A stretch of DNA of 19,548 nt from Thermoplasmata archaeon. GTDB taxonomy: Archaea; Thermoplasmatota; Thermoplasmata; Lutacidiplasmatales; UBA184. This document shows, piece by piece, positions 8,091 through 15,405 of this stretch (its first letter is position 1; each line of letters opens with the position of its first letter). A model generated the notes under the pieces. The model worked only from the letters and a program-made list of their open reading frames with translations. It was not told the origin of the DNA and did not search any database. The position numbers were made by a program, and so were the translations under genes. The stretch spans positions 1 through 19,548 of the forward strand of contig JASHUV010000140.1 in assembly GCA_030039825.1 (NCBI GenBank), written 5' to 3'.

Positions 8091-10472
8091 ATGGCCGGCT
8101 CGGGATGGGTGTTCCGCTCCGGCGGGTACGTCGAGGGAGGCCGGGAGGCGCTCGAGCGCTTCCCGCTCGAGATCGAGGGCGCGTTGCGAGCGGCCAGCCG
8201 CGGCTCGGGAGCGTTTCGCTGGCGGATCGAGACCGGGCCGTACGGGCGGGCCGTGCTCCTTCCCGAGTCTCCGGCCATCGGCGACTGGATCCGCGGGGTG
8301 CTCCTCCGCGCCTATCCCCCCGACCGTTGGCAGGAAGGCGCGATCGTCCCGGCCCTTCCCGCGGTCACCTGGCCGGGTCGCGCGGCCCCCGACCCCATCG
8401 GCCCGTTCCGCTCGATATCGGACGGGCTCCCCCCGTGGATCGAGCCGGTCCTCGCGTCGACCCCCCTGCTCCCGGCGGGGCTCGTCCTCGATCTCGAGCT
8501 CGAGCCGCTCGGCCCGCTCGGGCCGACCCGCCCGAGGGAGCCGATCGATCCGCTCGTCGCCCAGCCGACCGGGTTCCGGGCCCCTCTGCCGGCCGCCCCC
8601 CGACGAACGATCTCCGATCGCCTGGAGGAGCGCCGTCTCGGTAGTCCCTGGTCGCTCCGAGCTCGGCTCGAGATCGGCCCGGCGGGCGAAGCCGCCGCCG
8701 ACCGATTGAGCTCGCTCCTCGCGGCGGCCTCTCGTCGGGACGGGGGATCGGGCCTCGAGTTCCGTCGGCCGCGACGATGGTGGGGCGCGCGGCCGTCGCC
8801 GATCCTCCTCTCCGCCTCGGAGGTCGCGATGCTGCTCCCCCGCCCGAGCGCCCGGTTCCTGCCGTGGAGCGAGGGAACCGGCGACGGCGCGGGCTCGCTC
8901 GAGGTCGGCCGTACGACCGCGGGTCGTCCGGCCCGGCTCCGGATCGACCCGGAGCAGGGCCGACATCTCGCCATCCTCGGCGAGACCGGGATGGGCAAGA
9001 GCACGCTCGCGGTCCACCTCGCCCTGCAAGCCGCCCGGTCGCACGGTCTTCTCCTGTTCGATCCGATCGGCGACACCGCCCGCGCGTTCCTCGCGGGTCT
9101 CCCGCCGAGCGCGATGTCGCGGGTGCTCTGGGTCGCCCCCGGCCGCTCCCCGGCGGCGATCAACGCGCTCGAGCGTCCGCGGGACGGCGGCGGACGCGAG
9201 GGCTGGGCCCTCGACCGCTCGATCGACGACGTGGTCCAGGCCCTTCGGCGCGTCCGAAGCTTTCGCTACGGGGAGACGCCGTTCTGGGGGCCGCGCATCG
9301 AGGAGACCGTCCGCAGGGCCCTGACCGTCGCGGCGGGCCTGCCGAGGGGAACGTTCGTGGACGCCGCGCGCCTCCTGAGCTCCTCCCCGTCCCGTCCGAC
9401 CACGCTGCCGCCCGAGGTCCGCGACGCGTACGCCGAGCTCCGAGCGCGCATCGCCGAACGGCCGGAGGAGGTCGACGGAGCGCGGCGCCTGCTCGCCGAG
9501 GTCGTCGACCCGGAGGTCCTCCGCCAGCTCCTGTGCGAGCCGGCCGCACGGACCTCCGTCGCCGAGTGGGTCGCCCCCGGTCGCCTGACCGTGATCTCGG
9601 GCGAAGCGCCCGTGATCGGCGAGACGAGCGCGCGCTACCTGCTCGCGATCCTCCTGGCCCTCGTCTGGCCCTCGCTCCTCGCCCGACGCCCCCCGTCGAA
9701 GTGCATCCTCCTCCTCGACGAAGCCCAGTGGTACGCTCACGGGACCGTCGCGGAGGTCCTGCGCCTGGGGCGGCGAGCGAACGTGCACCTCTGGACGGTC
9801 ACCCACGACCTCGCGAGCCTTCCCGACCCCGTGGCCGAAGCGGCGCGGACGAACGTCGCCGACCTCGTCCTCTTCCGGGGCTCTCCGGAGGAGGCGCGCG
9901 AGGTCCATCGATGGGCGCCCGGGGTGAGCGAATCCTCCCTGATGAGCCTCCGATCCGGTCACGCGCTCCTCCTCGGGGGGAAGGGGGAGGAGGCCGAATG
10001 GACCTCCGTGGGGAGGAGCCTCCCAAGGCGGACGATCCCGGAGGCCGAGCTCGAGGCGATCGAGACGTCCCGGCGGGCGTGGCCCGAGGTCCCGTCGGGC
10101 CCGCCGGCGGAGGCCGGTCCGGAGGCGGCGCCGGGGTCCGGGAACGCGCCCGCCTCCGTCCAACGGATCCTCGCGGTGCTCCGGGCGGGGGCGGAGACCG
10201 ACCCTCGGGCCGGCACGCTCCTCCTCGATCTGACGCGCGCGCGCCGCGTCCTCGATCCCGACGGCGGCGCGCTCCGCATCACCGGCGCCTTGCTCGCGCG
10301 AGCGGGGGTCCTGCGACGTCGGCGCGACGGTCCCGACGGGCCCGTCTGGGAGCTCGACCGCGCCGGCCTGACCTCGTACGTGGCCGCCCCGGACTCCCCC
10401 ACGGAGTCCTCCGCCGCCGCCTCCGCCTGGCGGGCGCTCGGGGTCGAAGGACCCGTTCCGCCGGAACGTTAA
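8091..10472 (+). CDS. HerA/DUF87-like hexameric ATPase with C-terminal winged helix
   Basis: A 793-residue protein of the HerA-FtsK class, whose members pump DNA or peptides as hexamers. Walker A GETGMGKS is at about 297-304 and is followed by LLLFDPIGD. Walker B ILLLDEAQ is at about 539-546. After it comes RLGRRANVHLWTVTHDLASL, the HerA-type arginine and sensor region, with TH where HerA usually has TQ. The ~280 residues before Walker A are a divergent N-terminal domain that I cannot name. A linker from about 670 leads to a winged-helix-like segment, about 690-780, suggesting DNA contact. ATG 8091 has GGCGG seven bases upstream; GTG 8085 would add two residues. No NurA, Mre11 or Rad50 gene is nearby, so this is not the usual HerA repair locus. 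It heads a run of four P-loop/RecA-fold genes. Confidence 0.8.
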   Translation: MAGSGWVFRSGGYVEGGREALERFPLEIEGALRAASRGSGAFRWRIETGPYGRAVLLPESPAIGDWIRGVLLRAYPPDRWQEGAIVPALPAVTWPGRAAPDPIGPFRSISDGLPPWIEPVLASTPLLPAGLVLDLELEPLGPLGPTRPREPIDPLVAQPTGFRAPLPAAPRRTISDRLEERRLGSPWSLRARLEIGPAGEAAADRLSSLLAAASRRDGGSGLEFRRPRRWWGARPSPILLSASEVAMLLPRPSARFLPWSEGTGDGAGSLEVGRTTAGRPARLRIDPEQGRHLAILGETGMGKSTLAVHLALQAARSHGLLLFDPIGDTARAFLAGLPPSAMSRVLWVAPGRSPAAINALERPRDGGGREGWALDRSIDDVVQALRRVRSFRYGETPFWGPRIEETVRRALTVAAGLPRGTFVDAARLLSSSPSRPTTLPPEVRDAYAELRARIAERPEEVDGARRLLAEVVDPEVLRQLLCEPAARTSVAEWVAPGRLTVISGEAPVIGETSARYLLAILLALVWPSLLARRPPSKCILLLDEAQWYAHGTVAEVLRLGRRANVHLWTVTHDLASLPDPVAEAARTNVADLVLFRGSPEEAREVHRWAPGVSESSLMSLRSGHALLLGGKGEEAEWTSVGRSLPRRTIPEAELEAIETSRRAWPEVPSGPPAEAGPEAAPGSGNAPASVQRILAVLRAGAETDPRAGTLLLDLTRARRVLDPDGGALRITGALLARAGVLRRRRDGPDGPVWELDRAGLTSYVAAPDSPTESSAAASAWRALGVEGPVPPER

Positions 10473-10493
10473 CCCTATGGAGGGGGACGTGGC

Positions 10494-11291
10494 ATGGAGA
10501 GGACGATGGAGGACGCTCCGCAGGTCGTACCGGCGCGGGCCGCCCCGCCCTCCGACCGCTGCGTCACCGGGATCGAAGGGCTCGACAACATCCTGAACGG
10601 CGGGATCCCGACGGGCAACATGGTGCTGCTCACCGGTCCGGTCGGGACCGGCAAGACGACGCTCAGCCTCGAGTTCCTCGTCCGGGGCGCCGAGGCGGGC
10701 GAGACCTCCCTCTTCATCTCGGTCACCGAGCGCTCGACGAAGCTCGCGGAGAACCTCGCCTCCTTCGAGTTCTTCCGACCCGAGCTCGTCGAGGAGGGTC
10801 GGCTCCTCCTCCTCGACCTCCCGGACATCTACCGCCGGCTCGGGCTCGACCACGAGGAGCTCTCCTCGGAGGAGATCGGGCTCCTCACCCGGTCGATCAT
10901 CGACCTCGTCGCGGAGGTCGGGGCCCGCCGCGTCGTCCTCGACTCCCTGACGAGCGTCGTCTACCGGATCCGCCGCGAGGAGCAGATCCGCGACTTCATG
11001 CTCACGCTCGGGGCCGGGCTCCACCGGCTCGGGGCGACGTCGATGCTCGTCGCCGAGATCTCGGCGAGCGAGGGCCGATACTCCTCCCACGGCGTGGAGG
11101 AGGCGATCGTCGACGGGGTCATCGTTCTCGGGAACGCCTCGCGGCGGGGGGACATCCTGCGCGTCCTTCAGGTGATCAAGATGAGGGGCACGTCCCATTC
11201 GCGCGCGCAGTACGTCATGGAGCTGACCCCGATCGGGCTCCTCATGGCCCCGCACCTCAAGGGGAGCGGGACGGAACCCAGCGTCCGATGA
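10494..11291 (+). CDS. KaiC-like RecA-superfamily ATPase with intact P-loop (catalytic member of a three-gene set)
   Basis: A 265-residue single-domain KaiC/GvpD/RAD55-type ATPase. CVTGIEGLDNILNGGIPTGN leads into Walker A GPVGTGKT at 48-55. FISVTE at 74-79 is the second strand with its characteristic Thr-Glu. Walker B is VVLDSLTSVV from 147. The C-terminal part has the usual ITEISASE-like core strand (here VAEISASE) and the KMRGTSHS segment typical of KaiC-like proteins. The start has GGAGGGGG at 10479-10486 seven bases upstream. It lies 21 nt after the HerA-like gene, and its stop overlaps the next gene's start as ATGA. The family includes circadian, archaellum and signalling ATPases; the specific role here is unknown. 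It is the only member of the trio with a functional-looking ATP site. Confidence 0.85.
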   Translation: MERTMEDAPQVVPARAAPPSDRCVTGIEGLDNILNGGIPTGNMVLLTGPVGTGKTTLSLEFLVRGAEAGETSLFISVTERSTKLAENLASFEFFRPELVEEGRLLLLDLPDIYRRLGLDHEELSSEEIGLLTRSIIDLVAEVGARRVVLDSLTSVVYRIRREEQIRDFMLTLGAGLHRLGATSMLVAEISASEGRYSSHGVEEAIVDGVIVLGNASRRGDILRVLQVIKMRGTSHSRAQYVMELTPIGLLMAPHLKGSGTEPSVR

Positions 11292-11875
11292 GCCCCGATT
11301 CCAGCATCACCGAGAGGATCCGGAGCCTCGTCCCCGGCTCGGCGACCGCCCTGAGGCTGAACCCGCGCGAGTACGCCGACGACTACTTCGCCGTCCTGCA
11401 GGCGATCTTCAGGGAGCCGCCGCCCGGCGACGCCACCCACATGGTCTTCATCTCCGTCACGAACCCCGTGGCGCTCGTCTGGTCGATCGCGCAGGCGCTC
11501 GACGTACCGCCGGAGCGGATCAGCTTCGTCGATGCCATCAGCCGGACGATGATGAGCTACCGAGAGCCCCTCCCGAACTCGACCTACGTCGAGAGTCCCC
11601 GGATGCTCGAGACGATCATGCTCCGCGTCGACTACCTCCTCCGACGGGTCGCCGGCGCCCGGCCGCTCGTCGTCATCGACTCGGTGAACTCCCTCGGCAT
11701 CCACAACCCGAACCAGCTGCTCTCGGAGTTCTTCCACATCCTCGGGAACAATTTGAAGAGCCGACAGGCGATGACGCTCCTGTTGCTCGTCTCCGACGAC
11801 CCGACGAGCGAGCTCGACCAGATGGTGAACCTCGTGGTGGACGAGACGATCGAGGTCGTCCGTCCGCGGGGGTGA
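11288..11875 (+). CDS. KaiC-like RecA-fold protein lacking Walker A (probable pseudo-ATPase)
   Basis: A 195-residue protein. HMVFISVTNP at 51-60 matches the SLFISVTER strand of the upstream KaiC-like protein, and PLVVIDSVNSLGI from 126 aligns with the Walker B strand and following helix. The segment that should hold the P-loop reads RLNPREYADDYF, at about 23-34, with no glycine-rich loop and no lysine. It is therefore probably a duplicated RecA-fold subunit that has lost ATP binding and keeps a structural or regulatory role. The start overlaps the preceding stop as ATGA, implying coupled synthesis and a shared complex. It is six nucleotides from the third member. Homology is inferred by eye from short motif matches and order. 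Confidence 0.7.
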   Translation: MSPDSSITERIRSLVPGSATALRLNPREYADDYFAVLQAIFREPPPGDATHMVFISVTNPVALVWSIAQALDVPPERISFVDAISRTMMSYREPLPNSTYVESPRMLETIMLRVDYLLRRVAGARPLVVIDSVNSLGIHNPNQLLSEFFHILGNNLKSRQAMTLLLLVSDDPTSELDQMVNLVVDETIEVVRPRG

Positions 11876-11881
11876 CGTCTC

Positions 11882-12643
11882 GTGCCGTCCGACGAGGGGG
11901 AACCGATCCTCGGCCTGCCCGACCTCGACCGGGAGCTCGCGCCGGGGCTCCCGCACGGCTGGCTCGGGGTCCTCGGGGGCCCGACCGACGCCGAGACCTC
12001 GCTCCTCGCGAAGCAGTTCGCGGTGCACGCCCGCGACTCCGCTCCGGCGATCTACTATACGACGCACGAGCGGACCGAGGAGATCCGGTCGACGTTCGAG
12101 GGCCTCGGTGGGGACGCCGAGGCCGTCCGGATCGTCAACCTATCCGAGGAGTACTTCCAGTACGTCCTCTCGCCCCGCCTCGAGACCTCCCGGATCCGGG
12201 AGCGGGGGCTCCAGCTCGCCGATCTCCGCGCGGAGCGCCCCTCCGTGACCCCCCGGGCGCCCTACAACCTCACGAGCCGGATCCTCTCCGACCTCGCCGG
12301 GCTCGACCGGCCCTTCCGTCTCGTCCTCGACGCCGTCGATTTCCTCGTGGAGGTCCTCGACCTTCCCGAGGTGATGACGATCGCGCGCCAGGTGCGCCAT
12401 CGCGCGCAGGCCTACGGCGCCCCCGCGCTCCTCGTCATGCACGGCGAGATCCTCGAGCGCCGGGCCGCCGGCCTCCTCGAGGGGCTCGCCGACGTGCTGC
12501 TCGAGCTCACGCCCGACGGGGAGGAATCGAGTCCCGCCCACCGGCTGCGGGTCCGCAAGGTCCACAACCACCCCGAGCTCAAGCGCACCGTCCGCCTCAA
12601 GGTCACCCCGCGGGGCTTCGTCGCCGCACCCTCCTCCCGCTGA
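11882..12643 (+). CDS. KaiC-like RecA-fold protein with degenerate Walker A (probable pseudo-ATPase)
   Basis: A 253-residue protein laid out like a KaiC domain: GLPDLDRELAPGLPHGWLGV matches the usual GLD...GG(I/L)P.G entry. The P-loop reads GGPTDAETS at 32-40, with both loop glycines and the lysine replaced. AIYYTTHER from about 55 matches the second strand (FISVTER-type), and FRLVLDAVDFLV matches Walker B. RKVHNHPELKRTVRLKV near the end corresponds to the KMRGTSHS region. It starts at GTG with GGGGGTGA just upstream, six nucleotides after the preceding gene, and ends before the PAC2 promoter, so it closes the four-gene run. The fold is fairly sure; the loss of catalysis is inferred from sequence. 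Confidence 0.72.
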   Translation: MPSDEGEPILGLPDLDRELAPGLPHGWLGVLGGPTDAETSLLAKQFAVHARDSAPAIYYTTHERTEEIRSTFEGLGGDAEAVRIVNLSEEYFQYVLSPRLETSRIRERGLQLADLRAERPSVTPRAPYNLTSRILSDLAGLDRPFRLVLDAVDFLVEVLDLPEVMTIARQVRHRAQAYGAPALLVMHGEILERRAAGLLEGLADVLLELTPDGEESSPAHRLRVRKVHNHPELKRTVRLKVTPRGFVAAPSSR

Positions 12644-12680
12644 CCCCGGGACCACCTAGCCACCCCGCCGAACGGGAGGG

Positions 12681-12686
12681 CTTATC
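12681..12686 (+). promoter_or_regulatory. TATA-like element CTTATC upstream of the PAC2 gene
   Basis: CTTATC stands out in an otherwise GC-rich 72-bp gap, 30-35 bp before the ATG at 12716. It implies a short-leader transcript for the PAC2 and MidA-family genes, separate from the KaiC-like run. It matches the elements before rpl18a and the S53 gene. The function is inferred from position. Confidence 0.45.
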
Positions 12687-12715
12687 TCCCCGGGCCCGGT
12701 CGAACGTCGGCCGAG

Positions 12716-13489
12716 ATGGACGACGTTCAGGTCCAGTGGATCGAGAAGGTCACCCTCAAGGACCCGATCCTGATCGAGGGGCTGCCCGGCGTGGGCAACG
12801 TCGGGAAGCTCGCCGCGGACTACCTGAGGGAGAAGCTCGGCGCGAAGCCCCTCGCCACGTTCTACTCGAAGTTCCTGCCGCCCCAGGTCTACGTCAGCGA
12901 GGAGGGGCTCATCCGCCTCGTCTCGAACGACCTGAGCTACCGCAAGGCGATCGGTCCCGGGGGCCGGGACCTCCTCATCCTCGGGGGCGACTACCAGGGG
13001 ATGAGCCCGGAGGGGCAGTACGAGCTCACGGAGCGGGTCCTCAACGTCTGCGCGGGGCTCGGGGCCAAGGAGGTCTACACCCTCGCGGGATTCGCCCAGG
13101 GCCACGTGGTCGAGAAGCCCCGCGTCCTGGGGGCCGCCACGTCCGCGGCGCGCGTCGAGGCGATGAAGCGCTTCGGCGTCGTCTTCTCTCGGAACGACCC
13201 CGGCGGCGGGCTCATCGGGGCGAGTGGGCTCTTCCTCGGTCTCGGTCGGCTCTTCGGGATGGAGGGGGTCTGTCTGATGGGCGAGACCAGCGGCTACTTC
13301 GTCGACCCCCGCAGCGCCGAGGCCGTCCTGAAGGTCCTGACCCAGGCGCTCGGCCTCACCGTCGACTTCTCCGACCTCGAGGCGAAGGCGAAGGAGATCG
13401 ACCGGATCGCCCAGCGGATCCACGACAGCGAGCCGAAGGCCGCCGAGGGGCCGGCGCCGCCCCGCGAGGACCTCGGCTACATCGGCTGA
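12716..13489 (+). CDS. Proteasome assembly chaperone family (PAC2/PbaB-like) protein
   Basis: PAC2-family proteins in archaea include PbaA and PbaB, which assist 20S proteasome assembly or act as related ATP-independent chaperones. The 257-residue product begins with PILIEGLPGVGNVGKLAADY, the conserved family opening. It continues with YSKFLPPQVYVSEEGLIRL, the LLILGGDYQGMSPEGQYELT block, and GLIGASGLFLGLG near residue 165-180, all in the usual order. The C-terminus ends DLGYIG, a hydrophobic/Tyr tail near the HbYX proteasome-docking motif but one residue longer than a strict match. It follows its own TATA-like element; a MidA-family gene begins 28 nt downstream. The family is very clear; a proteasome role is inferred. 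Confidence 0.88.
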   Translation: MDDVQVQWIEKVTLKDPILIEGLPGVGNVGKLAADYLREKLGAKPLATFYSKFLPPQVYVSEEGLIRLVSNDLSYRKAIGPGGRDLLILGGDYQGMSPEGQYELTERVLNVCAGLGAKEVYTLAGFAQGHVVEKPRVLGAATSAARVEAMKRFGVVFSRNDPGGGLIGASGLFLGLGRLFGMEGVCLMGETSGYFVDPRSAEAVLKVLTQALGLTVDFSDLEAKAKEIDRIAQRIHDSEPKAAEGPAPPREDLGYIG

Positions 13490-13517
13490 TCCGGGACGCC
13501 GACCCGGACCGCGTGGG

Positions 13518-14675
13518 ATGGACGCGGCCGAGCGCGACTCGGACCCCCTCGGCCCGTTCACCGACGCCGAGCGCGCGCGCGAATCGGCCCTGCGCGAGCG
13601 GCTCGAGGGGCTCGCCCGGCCGACGGGGCTCCTCCGGTTCGACCGGTTCGTCGACGAGGCCCTCTATGCCGAGGGCCTCGGATTCTACGCCTCCCGGGCC
13701 GCGTCGATCGGTCCCCGGGGGGCGTTCTACACGGCGCCCCGGGTCTCCCCGCTGTTCGCCCGCGCGATCGCCGCCCGGCTCTCGGAGGAGCACGGCCGCC
13801 TCGGGCGGCCGGACCCGTTCACCGTCGTGGAGGTCGGCGCCGGCGACGGGACGCTCGCCGCGGGGGTGATCGGCGAGCTCAAGCGTCGGGGCCTTCCGGG
13901 CGTCGTCTACCGGCTCGTCGAGCGCGCGCCGGACCTCGCCGCCGAGGCGCTCGGCCGGGCGGCCGAGGCGGCGGCGGGGAGCCCGATCGAGGTCCGGCCG
14001 TCCGGCTCGGTCGGGGCCGAGGGTCCGTTCGTGGGGGCGGTCGTCGCGAACGAGCTCCTCGACGCCCTCCCCTTCCGACGCCTCGTCCGGCGGGACGGCG
14101 CCTGGCGGGAGCTCGGCGTCGCCGTCGGTCCCGGTCCCTTCACCGTCGAGGAGATGACCGGGCCCGCGGCGCCGACCGACCTCGCGCTCGGCCCGGCACC
14201 CGAGGGGACGATCGCGGAGATCTCCCCCGCGTCGGAGGCGTTCGTCCGGGAGATCGGGGACCACCTCGAGGCGGGGACGGCCCTCCTCATCGACTACGGC
14301 GAGGAGGAGGAGCGTCTTCTCGGCGGCCACCCGCGCGGGACGCTCGCCGCGGTCCGTCACCACCGGGCGGCTCCCGATCCGCTCGCCCACCCGGGGCTGC
14401 TCGACCTGAGCGCGTTCGTGAACTTCACCCGGCTCCGGGCCGCGGCATCGCGCAGCGGGCTGTCGGAGACGGCGTTCCGTTCCCAGGCCGAGGCGCTCCT
14501 CGCCTGGGGCCTCGAGGCCTCGCTCGACGCCGAGGCCCGCGCCGCCCGAGGGGCGGAGGAGGAGGTCCGGGTGCGCTTGGCGGCGAAGAACCTCCTCGTC
14601 GGATTCGACCGCTTCAAGGTCCTCGAGCTCGCGCCGCCGGACGCGACGGCCGGCGCCGCCCGATCCGGGCGTTAG
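13518..14675 (+). CDS. MidA/NDUFAF7-family SAM-dependent methyltransferase
   Basis: A 385-residue class I methyltransferase of the MidA (COG1565, NDUFAF7) family; eukaryotic members methylate an arginine of complex I. Visible family landmarks, in order: RFDRFVDEALY at 40-50, YTAPRVSPLF at 71-80, the SAM-binding EVGAGDGTLA at 105-114, the NELLDALPFRRL block at 178-189, LLIDYGE at 256-262, HPRGTLAAV from 271, and DLSAFVNFTRL from 296. Length is normal for the family. The ATG has only weak Shine-Dalgarno support; as the gene lies 28 nt after PAC2 with no obvious promoter, it is probably cotranscribed. It ends 15 nt from the convergent Gins51 gene. The target protein in archaea is unknown. Confidence 0.88.
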   Translation: MDAAERDSDPLGPFTDAERARESALRERLEGLARPTGLLRFDRFVDEALYAEGLGFYASRAASIGPRGAFYTAPRVSPLFARAIAARLSEEHGRLGRPDPFTVVEVGAGDGTLAAGVIGELKRRGLPGVVYRLVERAPDLAAEALGRAAEAAAGSPIEVRPSGSVGAEGPFVGAVVANELLDALPFRRLVRRDGAWRELGVAVGPGPFTVEEMTGPAAPTDLALGPAPEGTIAEISPASEAFVREIGDHLEAGTALLIDYGEEEERLLGGHPRGTLAAVRHHRAAPDPLAHPGLLDLSAFVNFTRLRAAASRSGLSETAFRSQAEALLAWGLEASLDAEARAARGAEEEVRVRLAAKNLLVGFDRFKVLELAPPDATAGAARSGR

Positions 14676-14690
14676 GCCGCCCTCGCCGAT

Positions 14691-15323
14691 CTACACGGCC
14701 CGCGGCGGAACGTCGACCGCCTCGGCGATCTTCGTCTCGATGAGGAGCTTCGCGATCTCCTCGGGGACCGAGAGCAGGTCCTCCTTCCGGGGCTCGATCG
14801 TCTCCTCGCCGACGGCGATCGGCTTCCCGTCCCTCAGGATCCGCACCAGGGCGGACCGGGGCGCGATGGTCGGCGGTGCGGCGCGGGGGGGGGCCGGCAC
14901 CGGCGGCATCGGCGTCGGGGCCGACGGCGCGGCGAGGTTCCCCGGCACGAGGTAGGGCGCGACCGTCGCCCGATGGGTGCTGAGGAGCCCGGTCAGCGCG
15001 TCGAACAGGGCCCGTTCCTCCGGGAGGGAGTTCGGCACGTCCTTGGCCCCGCCGACGCTCGCTTGGAAGGAGAGGGAGAGGATCTTCGTCATCCGGGCCT
15101 CGATGAGGTCGCGGGCGACCTGGCTCGCCCTCTGGTGGGTCTGCCGGGCGAGCTCGCCGCGACGCCCCGACGGGTTCTCCCGGAGCTCCGCCTCGTAGGT
15201 GCGCCGGAGCTCCGCGAGGTACGCCGTCGTCGCGCCGTAGAAATCGTGCGGGATCTTCGCGAGACCGCGGGCTGCCGCCTCCGAGCGGCGGAGGTCGAGG
15301 AGGAGCGCGTAGGTGTCCGGCAC
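14691..15323 (-). CDS. gins51: GINS complex subunit Gins51 (Sld5/Psf1-like replication factor)
   Basis: GINS joins MCM and Cdc45/RecJ in the archaeal replicative helicase. The 210-residue product has an N-terminal helical A domain: IPHDFYGATTAYLAELRRTY at 24-43, RDLIEARMTKILSLSF at 71-86, then LPEERALFDALTGLL. A proline/alanine-rich linker at about 132-155 leads to a small B domain, VRILRDGKPIAVGEETIEPR then LSVPEEIAKLLIETKIAEAV. A-then-B order is the Gins51 arrangement, opposite to Gins23. The start is a GTG about 28 bp downstream of a CTATAG element. The frame stays open far upstream because of GC bias, but that part is not protein-like. No Gins23 gene is in the window. Confidence 0.82.
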   Translation of the reverse strand: MPDTYALLLDLRRSEAAARGLAKIPHDFYGATTAYLAELRRTYEAELRENPSGRRGELARQTHQRASQVARDLIEARMTKILSLSFQASVGGAKDVPNSLPEERALFDALTGLLSTHRATVAPYLVPGNLAAPSAPTPMPPVPAPPRAAPPTIAPRSALVRILRDGKPIAVGEETIEPRKEDLLSVPEEIAKLLIETKIAEAVDVPPRAV

Positions 15324-15349
15324 GGCCCCGCTCCACGGCGTCCCGAACC

Positions 15350-15355
15350 CTATAG
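15350..15355. promoter_or_regulatory. Palindromic TATA-like element CTATAG between gins51 and the TOPRIM gene
   Basis: CTATAG reads the same on both strands and is the only clear AT-rich core in the 82-bp divergent gap. It is 27-32 bp upstream of the gins51 GTG, close to archaeal TATA spacing for a leaderless message, and about 50 bp upstream of the TOPRIM ATG. It could therefore act in either direction. The role is inferred from position. Confidence 0.45.
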
Positions 15356-15405
15356 ACCTTGCCCCGGTGTCGGAGGATGGCGCGCACCGAGGCGGCGCTC
15401 GTCCG

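Noticed and set aside
8091..10472. The HerA-like gene as part of a mobile or conjugative element
   Set aside because: Composition matches its neighbours, no integrase, relaxase or attachment repeat is present, and it sits between core genes.
7986..11255. A 1089-codon minus-strand open frame across the HerA-like and KaiC-like genes
   Set aside because: Composition is Arg/Gly/Asp-rich low-complexity with no motif, and the plus-strand genes it covers have clear Walker motifs.
13356..14390. A 344-codon minus-strand frame opposite the MidA-family gene
   Set aside because: Arg/Glu/Pro-rich shadow with no recognisable motif, while the plus strand has every MidA-family landmark.
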